Below the pieces are notes generated by a model. It had not been told where the DNA came from and made no database searches. It worked only from the letters and a program-made list of their open reading frames with translations. From contig NZ_WEHZ01000028.1 in the NCBI RefSeq assembly GCF_012641745.1, forward strand, positions 1 through 64,000: a stretch of DNA of 64,000 nt, read 5' to 3'. How positions within the stretch are numbered: the first letter of the stretch is position 1; each line of letters begins with the position of its first letter. Position numbers and translations under genes: made by a program. The DNA comes from Pseudoalteromonas peptidolytica (GTDB lineage Bacteria > Pseudomonadota > Gammaproteobacteria > Enterobacterales > Alteromonadaceae). Shown piece after piece: positions 8,907 through 17,998 of this stretch.

Positions 8907-9272
8907 CTATATCAATGTTGCACTATGACTTATCAGACGCCACTTATCATCACTGCAGCGACACCAAGTAGAGTGCCTCTGGGCATGGTATGATCTCTCA
9001 CCTAGAGCACTCTCAAGTGCTGAGATGTATGTAATGATCACCTGTGTACGACTCTGAGACACCAATTTATAATCCTCACTGACTATTTTATGCTTGCTAA
9101 GGTCTTCATGCTTTAACCCCGTTAGAATATCAGCTTTGGTCATCCCTTTGCTAAATAGGCCATCTTCATAAAATTCATCGTGAATATAATCCGAGATCCG
9201 TTCAATATCACTGCGCATTTGCGGTGTATGTAGCCCTTGTTCTAGGGCTACAATTTTTTCGAGTATGTCCAT
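8907..9272 (-). CDS. DUF4440 (NTF2-like) protein
   Basis: A 121-residue protein of the DUF4440/NTF2-like fold. The C-terminal pattern RHSTWCRCSDDKWRLISHSA corresponds to the usual closing strands (R-x-S-x-W ... WR-hh-H). The N-terminus is helical (MDILEKIVALEQGLHTPQMR). Function is unknown, and members are often small binding proteins. It is the last gene of a probable three-gene operon with the 40-codon gene 30 bp upstream and the 186-residue gene before that. Confidence 0.75.
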   Translation of the reverse strand: MDILEKIVALEQGLHTPQMRSDIERISDYIHDEFYEDGLFSKGMTKADILTGLKHEDLSKHKIVSEDYKLVSQSRTQVIITYISALESALGERSYHAQRHSTWCRCSDDKWRLISHSATLI

Positions 9273-9302
9273 AAAAATAAGCTTGCTTTAAACTCAAAGC
9301 GT

Positions 9303-9425
9303 TTACTTTCTAGGCCATACACCAGCTAAACAAACGTCTGCAAACTTCTCAGCTTTTACTAATTCTATCACTACTTGAGCATGAGCCGCTTTGTTACTTT
9401 TTGCTCGATTTTTTAAATATGACAT
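9303..9425 (-). CDS. Candidate 40-residue small protein
   Basis: A short open frame with a strong ribosome-binding site (AAAGGAG, 7 bp before the ATG at 9425). It encodes MSYLKNRAKSNKAAHAQVV then IELVKAEKFADVCLAGVWPRK and ends at a TAA. It lies 11 bp after the upstream 186-residue gene and 30 bp before the DUF4440 gene, all on the same strand, as expected for a cotranscribed, possibly translationally coupled gene. The basic N-half and compact C-terminus with one Cys and one Trp could suit a small regulatory or secreted peptide precursor, but nothing decides this. No homologue comes to mind. Confidence 0.5.
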   Translation of the reverse strand: MSYLKNRAKSNKAAHAQVVIELVKAEKFADVCLAGVWPRK

Positions 9426-9436
9426 GTATATCTCCT

Positions 9437-9997
9437 TTACTCGTTGATCATAAAATGGTGCGCCCCAAGTTTTGGTAGCACAGATTGAAAAAACTGAATA
9501 TCAAACAAGACCGCATGTTCTTTTGGTAACAGTGAGTCAACTTGAAATAAATAAGGGACTTGCGTTGTTGTGAGGGGATCTAGGTCTGAAGCCTGACAAG
9601 CAAGACAGTATGTTCTAATAATTGCCTGATAATGCTCGTTATATTCGATATTTTCTAATGGAGTTTGATGACCACGTACTTCGCGCTTGCGCACTGGGTA
9701 GTGGTGAATAAACTGCCCAACCCCCTCGCAAAAGGACGCGTATTGATGTGTATGTAAAATAAAAGCATGAAACAGTTCGTCAACCAGCTTGCTTGCAGCG
9801 GCCACTTTATGAGGCGAAATGATGGTAAATATCAAGTAGTCTTTTAACCCTTCAACAACTACTTGTATTTCCTTTTCAGATAACCTTTGCCCAAAATGAG
9901 TTTCCACATGCCAATCAAACCACGCGAGCACAGCCTCATCAAATTCATAATTTTCGATAAAGCTCACAGCACTTTCCTTTCCTGCAATTGCTTTCAT
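9437..9997 (-). CDS. Conserved hypothetical protein with VDELFHAFILHT motif
   Basis: A 186-residue protein starting at an ATG at 9997, preceded by GGAGAAGG; a longer version would need a TTG at 10021. The most conserved-looking stretch is VDELFHAFILHTHQYASFC, which resembles the 'WHxFIL-T--Y--FC' signature of glycine-rich-domain-like and related proteins of unknown function. The conserved His/Cys residues hint at metal binding, which is inference. It heads an operon with the 40-codon frame and the DUF4440 gene. Confidence 0.65.
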   Translation of the reverse strand: MKAIAGKESAVSFIENYEFDEAVLAWFDWHVETHFGQRLSEKEIQVVVEGLKDYLIFTIISPHKVAAASKLVDELFHAFILHTHQYASFCEGVGQFIHHYPVRKREVRGHQTPLENIEYNEHYQAIIRTYCLACQASDLDPLTTTQVPYLFQVDSLLPKEHAVLFDIQFFQSVLPKLGAHHFMINE

Positions 9998-10021
9998 CAG
10001 ATCCCTTCTCCGTATTAGCAA

Positions 10022-10424
10022 TCAATTTAAAATATACAGTTCCTACTAATTAGTCAAAAGGGAAATACAAACTATTAACATCAGGTAGTGTCTGCAAGCG
10101 CCTTACTGTGTAATATCACAACCTTTTGACTAGGCATACTATCAAGCTCTTGACATTTATCTAAGTGTCTGCAAAATATCGTTTGAGTACTATTTATATT
10201 CGTCCACTTTCCCCTTATTAGGAGCTGCCATTACAATGAACAACTAAGCCCTTTGTAACTGACGAACTTATTATTAATTTTCAGTGCAAGGCTTATGGTT
10301 ATCGTTGAGGCTTCTCAGACTAATCTATAGACTCTCATTTTCTATTTTACTGTTTATGGCTTTTACGAGTCTTTGTGCCTTTAGCCTTTAGCCTTTTGCA
10401 CTGCTGCAACTAGGAGCAGTAATT
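10022..10424 (+). promoter_or_regulatory. Leader region of the ABC-F gene with tiny upstream ORFs
   Basis: About 400 bp without a gene. Upstream of the ABC-F start it carries three very short frames with plausible starts: a 3-codon frame at 10236-10247 preceded by TTAGGAGCT, an 11-codon frame at 10295-10330 preceded by AAGG, and an 11-codon frame at 10356-10391. Such leaders control several antibiotic-resistance ABC-F genes by ribosome-mediated attenuation. Here this is only suggested by the arrangement; I did not find a clear terminator/antiterminator pair. Confidence 0.3.
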
Positions 10425-11957
10425 ATGCCTTGGATACAGTTAAAGCAGGCAAGTTTTATCCTTGCAAATGGCCAATGTTTATTTTGCGATGTCGACTTAA
10501 CAATAGAGCGACAATTTATTGCGATAACAGGCCCTAATGGGGCGGGCAAATCACACTTACTCAAAGCCCTATCCGGTGAACAGCCTCTAACCTCGGGCGA
10601 GCGCCTGACTCAGGGGGAGTCCTTTTATCTTCCACAAGATTCGAATACCCGTTTTAGTCACGTTTCAGAGCTACTTGGGCTTGAAGAAAAATTAGCAGCA
10701 CTGCATCGCGCCCATCAGGGGTTAGCCTCTGAGCACGATTTTGACTTAATCGCAGATGATTGGCAGCTAGAATCAACTTGGCAAGCAGCACTTGCGCCGC
10801 TAGAACTCACTTTGGAAACCCCCTTTACGCAGCTAAGTCCAGGGGCAAAAATGCGAGCCTATATCGAAGTATTACAATCCCAGCCAGCAATTCTATTACT
10901 GGATGAGCCGAGCAATCATATGGACAGCAACAATAAGCACTGGTTAGCTGAACAGCTAAAGCACCACAAACATGGTGTGGTTGTCGTCACACACGATCCC
11001 ATTTTATTGGATGAAGCCGACCATATACTTCACCTAAAACAGGGGGAACTAACTCATCACTCACATGGATTTAACGCTTTTAAAGAGGCGTTACTTCAAA
11101 CCCAGACCCGACAAAAACAACAGCATTTAGCAAATCGCGCAGAGCAAAAAGCACTTAAACATGCTTTGATTGCAGTGGGTTTACAATATCAAAGGCAAGC
11201 CAATAAAGGGAAAGCACAAGTGCGCGCTGGTAGCCAAAGTAAACTGGTTGCTGACTTTAAGTCAGACAGAGGAAGTAAGCGTCATGCCGGACAAACCCAT
11301 AAAATTCAGCAAGCTCAAGATAGAGTGAAAGAAAGTGCAGTGTATTATCGAGAAGACAAACAGCAGTTTCACTTTAATACCACTACTAGAGCGAAAGAAA
11401 AAATCCGCTTATGTGAAGCCGAACTGTGCTTTGGACCAGAAAAGACACTAAACCTTTTTGCGGATACAACACAAAAACTCAGAGTAACAGGAGATAACGG
11501 CATCGGAAAATCCACTTTGCTTAAAACCCTTGCCGGTAAGCTAGAGTTAAAGCGTGGAGAAATTCAGCGCCCCACAACATGTATTTACTTAGATCAGCAT
11601 TGTGCTTGGCTTGAGCAAGGCAATAGTATTTTAGACATTGCCGTGCGCTTACTTGATACACCACATCATAATATCATCACCAGCTTTGCAAGCGTTGGCC
11701 TTAAATTAGATAAAATATCTTCGCCTATCATGAAACTAAGTGGTGGTGAAAAAATGAAAGCCGCGATTGTGTTAGTAGTGCAACTGCAAGGTTTTTTACT
11801 GCTTGATGAACCCGACAATCACCTCGACTTAGAAGCACAGCAGGAGCTGGCTATCATGCTCAATCAGCTTCCTTGTGGATTTATACTGGTCTCTCACAAT
11901 GAGCATTTTTGCGCTCAACTTACCAACATAAAAGCACTACCGCTGTGTGAGCAATAG
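10425..11957 (+). CDS. ABC-F family ATPase (duplicated ATP-binding cassette)
   Basis: A 510-residue soluble protein with two ABC cassettes and no membrane segments, as in ABC-F translation factors and ribosome-protection proteins. Cassette 1: Walker A GPNGAGKSHL near residue 37, an unusual signature LSPGAKMRA, Walker B LLLDEPSNHMD. A charged linker follows at about 200-300. Cassette 2: Walker A GDNGIGKSTL, signature LSGGEKMKA, Walker B LLLDEPDNHLD. It probably acts on the ribosome, but which factor it resembles (Uup, YheS or a resistance protein) cannot be settled. It is monocistronic, with a long leader and a strong terminator. Confidence 0.88.
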   Translation: MPWIQLKQASFILANGQCLFCDVDLTIERQFIAITGPNGAGKSHLLKALSGEQPLTSGERLTQGESFYLPQDSNTRFSHVSELLGLEEKLAALHRAHQGLASEHDFDLIADDWQLESTWQAALAPLELTLETPFTQLSPGAKMRAYIEVLQSQPAILLLDEPSNHMDSNNKHWLAEQLKHHKHGVVVVTHDPILLDEADHILHLKQGELTHHSHGFNAFKEALLQTQTRQKQQHLANRAEQKALKHALIAVGLQYQRQANKGKAQVRAGSQSKLVADFKSDRGSKRHAGQTHKIQQAQDRVKESAVYYREDKQQFHFNTTTRAKEKIRLCEAELCFGPEKTLNLFADTTQKLRVTGDNGIGKSTLLKTLAGKLELKRGEIQRPTTCIYLDQHCAWLEQGNSILDIAVRLLDTPHHNIITSFASVGLKLDKISSPIMKLSGGEKMKAAIVLVVQLQGFLLLDEPDNHLDLEAQQELAIMLNQLPCGFILVSHNEHFCAQLTNIKALPLCEQ

Positions 11958-11971
11958 TCAACTAAGGAAGA

Positions 11972-12001
11972 AAAGGGGGAGGAAGGAACGCCTCCCCCTT
12001 T
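11972..12001 (+). terminator. Rho-independent terminator after ABC-F gene
   Basis: An 11-bp GC-rich perfect stem, AAAGGGGGAGG paired with CCTCCCCCTTT around an 8-base loop, 14 bp after the stop codon. The T-tract is short and partly within the stem. Confidence 0.75.
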
Positions 12002-12086
12002 GGGCACTTAGTGGCGTCTCTGTTATGACCACTAAATTAAATGGGCTGAGACGACTGCACGTCTCAAACCACATGGGGACCATGGG

Positions 12087-12914
12087 TTAAAACGGTAATA
12101 CCTCAAGGGTAGTGACATAGCTGCCGGCACGCTTTGTAGCAGGTAGTTGTGCTTTGTCGTCTTCATATTCCACTTCAAACCAATACATACCTGGCTCAGA
12201 TAGCGTTAGCGTCACTTCACCTTTGGCATTCGTTGTATATTTGCTTGGTTGACTGTTGTCACGGTACTTTTCATCTTGGCGTACCACTATCACTTCTGCA
12301 TCCTTGGCAGGTTCACCATCCATCGTATATTGCAAGGTAATGGGTTCACCGGTGTACAAGTCATTAGGGTGAGTTACCGGGTTTAGTTCTAGCCCTTTGC
12401 CCGTTGGCTTAAGCGCAGTGTTATTGGGTGCCCCCAAAGTTACAAATACTTCTAATCGTCTTGCAACGTCGGTCACACTTAAATCTTTTGCCGTTTTTGG
12501 TACTTCTTTATTAAAGGCCTCTACTGAGCCAGTTTTTCCGCGTCCTGGCCAGTAGTGCTTTTTACCGTTTTCATCAGTCCAGCGCGCCACCAGCGAGCGA
12601 CTTTGATTAAACACTTTGTAAGTGCCTTGCTGATTGAGCTCAATGTCAAATACACTGCGATACTTAAGTTTTGCGGCGTTCTTAAGTTCGACCTTGCTAC
12701 CAGAAGGAGACAGTGCAGATAGACGCTCTAGTGGATAAGCATAATGATCTGGGTTAAAGATCCCATTGGCGATGGCAGCATCAAACGTGATCCATTCGCT
12801 GTCACCAGACACCACGGTGGTACTTGGCTTGATCCATACTCGGTGCGCTTCACTTAACGGGCTATATGCGGCTAAGGCAACTAAGACACCAGAAACTAAC
12901 GTTGAAATTTTCAC
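12087..12914 (-). CDS. DUF4198 periplasmic protein
   Basis: A 275-residue exported protein with a signal peptide (about 1-23, ending SEAHRVW) and the DUF4198 pattern HRVWIKPSTTVVSGD. A C-terminal immunoglobulin-like domain reads LTLSEPGMYWFEVEYED. DUF4198 proteins commonly sit beside TonB receptors and PepSY proteins in metal uptake operons and may bind metal or act as periplasmic accessories. The start is a GTG overlapping the ribosome-binding context of the preceding gene's stop. It is the third gene of the receptor-PepSY-DUF4198 operon. Confidence 0.85.
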   Translation of the reverse strand: MKISTLVSGVLVALAAYSPLSEAHRVWIKPSTTVVSGDSEWITFDAAIANGIFNPDHYAYPLERLSALSPSGSKVELKNAAKLKYRSVFDIELNQQGTYKVFNQSRSLVARWTDENGKKHYWPGRGKTGSVEAFNKEVPKTAKDLSVTDVARRLEVFVTLGAPNNTALKPTGKGLELNPVTHPNDLYTGEPITLQYTMDGEPAKDAEVIVVRQDEKYRDNSQPSKYTTNAKGEVTLTLSEPGMYWFEVEYEDDKAQLPATKRAGSYVTTLEVLPF

Positions 12915-12916
12915 GA

Positions 12917-14008
12917 TTAAGGCTCCATTGTTAAAATTGTTGTAGCGAGTTCAGATTTACCTTCTGCAATCACAGTGACAGGTGCAGTGATAGGTAAGGT
13001 CACTGGCAGTTTCAATACTTCACGACCTCCAAGCTCACGAGCAGCCTCGACAAACAGCGTGTACTCACCCGCAGGTAAAGCTTTAAACTCGTTGCGCCAA
13101 GGGGCTAAATCAATCTTTGCCGTACCTGGACGCCTTGTCGCACCAGTCACGCCGTCTACAGGCATGGATAGGCTACGGCCGCTTCTACGCCACCATAGGC
13201 GTAAGTCTTTTAGCCACTTTTCACCTTCTTTATCCGCCATGTTTACGTCATACCAAACGGCAATATCGGCAACTCGCTGTTGTTTGCTGTTCGCCAGCCA
13301 TACTGCTATGTAAGGTGGGTGATATTCCGCGACGTTTAAACGCGGGATAGTGATTTCAACTTCATCAGCTTTAGCGTGCACGGGTACCATCAGGACTAGA
13401 ACAGGTAATACAAAGCCTGCTGCGACGAGCGGCCAAGTCGACTTTCTTCCTCGTGAATGCTTGTATAAAAGCCATAATCCTGTAACCGAAAACACTATAC
13501 AAGCTACTGAAAACACATCAATAAACATACGCCATGCAAATCCTGTATTACGTCCTTTGTGAAGATCGTTAAGGTATGATAGCCAACCACGATCTGTGAT
13601 CTCTTGATAAAACTCACCGCTATCAAGGGCGACGCTAAACCAGCCATCACCACCAGCTCTTGGCAGCGCAACATACAATTCGTACTCGCTCCACTGCACT
13701 TGCTGTAGTGCAGGTAACGCCGTACCTGTGTGTGACTGATACCAAGATTGAAAGCTGCGTGGCAGCGCTGTTTGCTCTGCTGCCGCGTTAAGCTGGGTCA
13801 ACAGAGCACTTGGCAGCACCGCTTCTTTAGCATATGTGGTAGGTGCAGCTTCTATCTGGCTTGCGTGATTTAAGGTGATCCCAGTCACGGCAAATAGCAG
13901 CATGCCCACCAAACACACGGCAGAGCTCATCCAATGCCAAGTGCGCCAATCAAACAGCTTTTTAAGTCGTCGATTCGACGACTTAGCCACTGAGCGAACT
14001 CGTGTCAT
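12917..14008 (-). CDS. PepSY-associated membrane protein with DUF2271 domain
   Basis: A 363-residue membrane protein. I chose the ATG at 14008, which overlaps the stop of the upstream TonB receptor as TAATG and has a GGAG site; a start 9 codons earlier would overlap more. Features: a membrane helix at about 30-50 (SAVCLVGMLLFAVTGITLNH, the PepSY-associated TM signature) and a periplasmic loop. Further helices (IDVFSVACIVFSVTGLWLLY and the next) precede a C-terminal DUF2271-like domain (residues about 215-360). Such proteins may reduce ferric siderophores or haem at the inner membrane. Cotranscribed and coupled with the receptor. Confidence 0.87.
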   Translation of the reverse strand: MTRVRSVAKSSNRRLKKLFDWRTWHWMSSAVCLVGMLLFAVTGITLNHASQIEAAPTTYAKEAVLPSALLTQLNAAAEQTALPRSFQSWYQSHTGTALPALQQVQWSEYELYVALPRAGGDGWFSVALDSGEFYQEITDRGWLSYLNDLHKGRNTGFAWRMFIDVFSVACIVFSVTGLWLLYKHSRGRKSTWPLVAAGFVLPVLVLMVPVHAKADEVEITIPRLNVAEYHPPYIAVWLANSKQQRVADIAVWYDVNMADKEGEKWLKDLRLWWRRSGRSLSMPVDGVTGATRRPGTAKIDLAPWRNEFKALPAGEYTLFVEAARELGGREVLKLPVTLPITAPVTVIAEGKSELATTILTMEP

Positions 14009-16002
14009 TAAAAGCTCCACGCCAATGAAGCCCAATAGCGACGACCGTCTTCAAAGTAGCCGTATTCTGCTTCAGTAATTTCTTCATCGAAGAGGTTGTA
14101 AATCCCAAACCCAAGCTTGATCGCTTCGTTCAGCTGATAATTTGCACCTAAATCGGTTAGGTTGTACGAAGGTGCGACTAAGCTACTTTGCGAAGGCCCT
14201 GTTACCGGCTGGCTTTCTTCACCACGATAATGAAAGCGTAACCACGTGTTTAGCTCATCCGAATACTGATAATTAAGCGACGTTTGGAACAGATGTTTAG
14301 GTAACTGATTTAATGGGCTACCAGCGTACACTCCAGTTTTTTGCTCCGAATCTGTGTAGGTATAGTTTGCGCTAAGCGTTAGTTTTTCCGTCAATTGACC
14401 CGAGAAGCTAATTTCACCCCCTTGGGTTACGGCTTCATCAACGTTGACATAAGTTGTCGGTAACGAGCCAAACTCGTTAGGGCCGTCCGTACATTGAGTT
14501 AGTGGACACGACACCCGTGAAATTTTATCGTCAAACTCGTTATAAAATACCGTTGCGGAGGTGCTAACCCCTTTAGCAAGCTCAACGTACACACCTAGCT
14601 CATAGTTAATCGAAGTTTCAGGGTTTAAATCTGGATTACCGTAAATATTGCCACCACGGCTCACTTGACCCCACGCTGCCGTACTTTGACGTAAGTTCGG
14701 CGCTCTAAAGCCGGTTGATATCCCTCCTTTAACCGTCACCGCGTCTGATGCAGTATAAACACCGTATAAGCGCGGGCTAAGATGGCCGCCAAAGTTACCG
14801 TCTTTGTCGTAGCGTAGTCCCATAGTCAGGGCAAATGGTTCAACGATACGCCACTCATCCTCAGCAAATACCGACCACTGATCGTTGTCGACTTGCTGCA
14901 AATCACTAATGCGATTACTGGTTTTGTCGGTCAAATCTTCATTAAGATAAGCAACACCGATTGAGCTGGTATGAGACTCACCAAGCGGTAACGTCCAAAG
15001 AGACTGGAAATCTAGGTTTTTAACCGTCATCTCGCGGGATTTATTGTCAAACTCTTCATGTTTTAAATAACTACGAGAACTACCAAATGACCAGTAACCG
15101 TTATGCGTCAAAGAGATTGACTCACTATCGTATTCGGTTGTAGTGGACTCAGGACAACCACGGCGGCCACACGACTCATCTGGTGCAAGTGGTGCAACCG
15201 TTTTACCGAGTGTTGCATCAAGCGTTTGTGAGGCAATGCCATAATCCAATAACCATTCGTGTTCATCTGATGGGGTGTAGGCCAGCTTTACCTTCAGCGT
15301 GTCGGCATCGCGACCTCTAAAGCCAGACACGATTTCGTCTTCGTCTCTGTGCGTAGTTTGGCCGTAGATTTGTACCCCTAAGGTATCTTTGATTAGCGAG
15401 CCTGCAGCAAAAAAATTAGCCTGATATATATCACCTGAGCGGCTGCTCTCCTGGCTGGTTGCATCAACTCTGACTTCTCCATGCCACTGTTCAGGCGTTT
15501 TTTTAGTGATAATGTTAATTACACCACCAATTGCATCAGAGCCATACAGCGAAGACATAGGCCCACGCACAACTTCGATACGATCGATGGCAGCAACAGG
15601 AGGCGTCCATGCACCTTCAACACCAGGGCCGTCACTATTTGGCCGAGTCTCACGCGAACTTTGTCTTTGCCCGTCGACTAAAATAAGCGTGTACTGACTG
15701 CCCATGCCGCGAAGGCTAATATCTTCCCTGTCTCCGCCTCCAGTTACTACAACTCCGGGAACATCTGTCATGGCATCAGTAAGATCTCGATAAAAGCGCT
15801 GCTGAAGCGCTTCTTGATTGATAACGCTAACGGACGCCGGCGCATTTTTTAGCAGTTGCTCAAATCCAGAAGCGGATACGACGATCACATCCACCTCTTC
15901 TTTTATTTCTGATTTTGCATCACTTTGTGCAAGTGAGGAAAAAGGCAGGGCAGCTGCAACAGCTAAAGAGAGTGGCGCCAAACTACGACAGGCCATCAAC
16001 AT
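14008..16002 (-). CDS. TonB-dependent outer-membrane receptor (iron-type)
   Basis: A 664-residue receptor starting at the ATG at 16002, which is preceded by GGAGG; the longer frame from 16050 would run through the Fur-like site. Signal peptide about 1-26 (SLAVAAALPFSSLAQS). The plug domain carries VVSASGFEQLLKNAPASVSV (TonB-box region onward), DGQRQSSRE and GPMSSLYGSDAIGGVINII. The barrel ends in an aromatic residue (ASLAWSF). The layout resembles CirA/FepA-type catecholate or haem receptors. It is first in an operon with PepSY and DUF4198 proteins and divergent from a LysR-type gene. Confidence 0.92.
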   Translation of the reverse strand: MLMACRSLAPLSLAVAAALPFSSLAQSDAKSEIKEEVDVIVVSASGFEQLLKNAPASVSVINQEALQQRFYRDLTDAMTDVPGVVVTGGGDREDISLRGMGSQYTLILVDGQRQSSRETRPNSDGPGVEGAWTPPVAAIDRIEVVRGPMSSLYGSDAIGGVINIITKKTPEQWHGEVRVDATSQESSRSGDIYQANFFAAGSLIKDTLGVQIYGQTTHRDEDEIVSGFRGRDADTLKVKLAYTPSDEHEWLLDYGIASQTLDATLGKTVAPLAPDESCGRRGCPESTTTEYDSESISLTHNGYWSFGSSRSYLKHEEFDNKSREMTVKNLDFQSLWTLPLGESHTSSIGVAYLNEDLTDKTSNRISDLQQVDNDQWSVFAEDEWRIVEPFALTMGLRYDKDGNFGGHLSPRLYGVYTASDAVTVKGGISTGFRAPNLRQSTAAWGQVSRGGNIYGNPDLNPETSINYELGVYVELAKGVSTSATVFYNEFDDKISRVSCPLTQCTDGPNEFGSLPTTYVNVDEAVTQGGEISFSGQLTEKLTLSANYTYTDSEQKTGVYAGSPLNQLPKHLFQTSLNYQYSDELNTWLRFHYRGEESQPVTGPSQSSLVAPSYNLTDLGANYQLNEAIKLGFGIYNLFDEEITEAEYGYFEDGRRYWASLAWSF

Positions 16003-16029
16003 CGAGAAACCTCCATGATAGAATACAAG

Positions 16030-16050
16030 ATAAATAACAATTATTTTCAT
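16030..16050 (-). promoter_or_regulatory. Fur-box-like site upstream of TonB receptor
   Basis: The minus strand reads AATGAAAATAATTGTTATTT, close to the Fur consensus of repeated GATAAT/ATAAT hexamers with an inverted partner. It lies 30-50 bp before the receptor start, as expected for an iron-repressed promoter. The match is by eye and imperfect. Confidence 0.5.
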
Positions 16051-16124
16051 TTGTAATGGTATGATGATTGCGTATTTTGGAGCAATGCGGTTTTTCTTAA
16101 AGGTATTTTAAGCAGGTCTTAACA

Positions 16125-17060
16125 ATGAATCAGAAATTGACTCGCGGACTCAAAGTGTTCGCCAAAACGGTAGAAGCTGGCAGTATGAGTAAAGCCGCTG
16201 ACTTATTGCATATGACCACCTCGGCTGTCAGCCAGCAGATCAGCAAATTGGAGCAAGATATAGGTCTGAGCTTATTTAATCGAAATACCCGTAACCTCAC
16301 GCTCACCGAAGCGGGCACTATTTATTACAACTCTGCGATACAAATACTACAAACCACAGAGCAGGCCGAGCATGAACTCGAGTTATTACAACATACGCCA
16401 TCTGGCATATTGAAGATTTCTGCCCCTATCGGGTTTGGAGGAGGGTTACTCAGTAAGCCGCTGCGTTACTTAAGTGAACAGTTTCCACAAATCAAAGTTG
16501 ATTTGATCCTAACCGACGAGCCCATCGACATCATCACTGAAGGCGTCGACTTAGCTATTTGTATAGGCCCTTTACAGGACTCAAACCTTATCGCCCGTCA
16601 TCTTGCTGACTGGCAGCTAATTCCATGCGTAAGTTGCCATCATCCTTTATCAAAACTCAATATTGAACATCCCGATAGCTTAGCGCCACATGCGCTCATC
16701 GGCCATACTAGTAGCAAACAGAATCCTTACCATTTAAGCCATCTACAAACCCACCAGCAAGTAGCGCTACCTGCTGCACGATTTATGGTAAACAATATGC
16801 AGGCTTGCATTCAGCTCACCTTAGATGGCATCGGTTATGGCGTATTACCAGAGCCAGAAATTAGGCATCACCTCTCATCAGGCAGGCTAAAAAGACTGTG
16901 TCCTGACTGGTCGCTAAGGGAATATAGTGTGTATGCAGTGACACCGCACCGCGATACGGTCGCAGCAAAAACGACCGCAGCAATTGAGAGTCTAAAAGAG
17001 TGGTTTACTGAAGTATCCAACGATAGCCAAGTGTTCGTTGGCGACTTTAATTTCATTTAG
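16125..17060 (+). CDS. LysR-family transcriptional regulator
   Basis: A 311-residue LysR-type regulator. The N-terminal winged helix reads FAKTVEAGSMSKAADLLHMT and TSAVSQQISKLEQDIG (residues about 10-50), followed by the two-lobed effector-binding domain (LKISAPIGFGGGLLSKPLRY, GIGYGVLPEPEI). It is divergent from the TonB receptor operon over a 122-bp gap. It could regulate that operon or itself; the effector is unknown. Confidence 0.9.
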   Translation: MNQKLTRGLKVFAKTVEAGSMSKAADLLHMTTSAVSQQISKLEQDIGLSLFNRNTRNLTLTEAGTIYYNSAIQILQTTEQAEHELELLQHTPSGILKISAPIGFGGGLLSKPLRYLSEQFPQIKVDLILTDEPIDIITEGVDLAICIGPLQDSNLIARHLADWQLIPCVSCHHPLSKLNIEHPDSLAPHALIGHTSSKQNPYHLSHLQTHQQVALPAARFMVNNMQACIQLTLDGIGYGVLPEPEIRHHLSSGRLKRLCPDWSLREYSVYAVTPHRDTVAAKTTAAIESLKEWFTEVSNDSQVFVGDFNFI

Positions 17061-17083
17061 ACTGAGTTGAGGTAAATGCCATT

Positions 17084-17392
17084 TTAATAAAAAATAGCGA
17101 GCCAAATAGTGGGCTCTGAAGTGTCGGTGTAGCTCACTTTATGCTTTTGATGTGCGGGAATATTAAGGCTATCACCAGCCTTTAAGGTTACCTTGCTATC
17201 GCCTTCAAAAGTTAATTCACCACAGCCCTGTAATACCAATACCCATTCATTTTCGTCTTGGTCGTAGTATCCAGAGCTTGGGGAGGTATGACCGTTTGAT
17301 ACTATTCGTTCAACTCGGATGTTTGGATGAGAGAGTACCATTTCAAAAACTTCTTCAGTTAAATCAGCTGAAATATCTTTAAGAAAGTTCAT
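17084..17392 (-). CDS. Cupin-domain protein
   Basis: A 102-residue single-cupin protein. The cupin motifs appear as DENEWVLVLQGCGELTFEGD (motif 1, lacking the classic two-His pattern) and LKAGDSLNIPAHQKHKVSYT (motif 2 with PAHQKH). A metal-binding beta-barrel is likely. Substrate or role is unknown. It converges on the LysR gene and has no obvious operon partner. Confidence 0.78.
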   Translation of the reverse strand: MNFLKDISADLTEEVFEMVLSHPNIRVERIVSNGHTSPSSGYYDQDENEWVLVLQGCGELTFEGDSKVTLKAGDSLNIPAHQKHKVSYTDTSEPTIWLAIFY

Positions 17393-17939
17393 ATTGTACT
17401 TAACCTGAAGTTTGGATAACTTAGTGGCACTTGCGTTTTGCTACCGCCCTGATACTTATCCACTATAAATACAGCATATTTGCGCCAGCACCAAGACCTA
17501 GTAAGACATTAATTCTCCTAAGCTTAGGTTACCTAGTCAACGATCGAGAAATAATTTGCCGCAACAGCACGTCCGTTTATCTGGTCGCGGCAAATTGGGA
17601 GAATGGTACAACTTGATTAATAAAAATGTTCAATATATTGTTCTCAGTATGTCGAAACAAGCAATCAGGGGCGCACATCTCACCACCTAACTAAGTGACT
17701 CCACTCGGATTTATTACCCAGTTGTACAGTCACCAATAAAGTTACACAATTTAACAATGTTTGTAAAACAATATTTAACATTAAATAAACAATATCGTTT
17801 TCTGCACTTCACTTTTCCACTACACCAAAAAATCCAGCCAACTTTCCCGTCACTCTTTTAGTCATACCAGTTACTTATACCAATTATCTTAATTAAGTGG
17901 TCTATTTTGAGGCGAGAAAACCGTGTCGATAGCCAAAAA
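17393..17939. other. Gene-free interval with a truncated repeat
   Basis: About 550 bp with no convincing gene. The only frame over 60 codons (plus strand 17431-17616) has no ribosome-binding site or recognisable family. A half copy of the repeat unit sits at 17877-17934. The rest is AT-rich and featureless to me. Confidence 0.5.
17877..17934. repeat. MITE-like repeat, left half only
   Basis: This matches the left half of the unit at 6793: terminal ATACCAATTA, then CTTAATTAAGTGGTCTATTT and TTGAGGCGAGAAAA. It stops at the terminator of the TIGR02001 gene. Confidence 0.75.
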
Positions 17940-17968
17940 AAATACCAGCCTAAATTAGGCTGGTATTT
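17940..17968 (-). terminator. Strong terminator hairpin after TIGR02001 gene
   Basis: A perfect inverted repeat AAATACCAGCCTAA / TTAGGCTGGTATTT, followed on the minus strand by a run of T. It lies about 30 bp after the stop of the outer-membrane protein gene and ends the bet-associated operon. Confidence 0.85.
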
Positions 17969-17998
17969 CGGTCATCATCAAGTGACGCTTACAAAGCC

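Noticed and set aside
9998..10021. N-terminal extension of the 186-residue protein through a TTG
   Set aside because: GGAGAAGG lies directly before the internal ATG, which is the better start.
17431..17616. A 61-codon plus-strand frame in the gene-free interval
   Set aside because: No ribosome-binding site, family or conserved pattern; composition fits chance.
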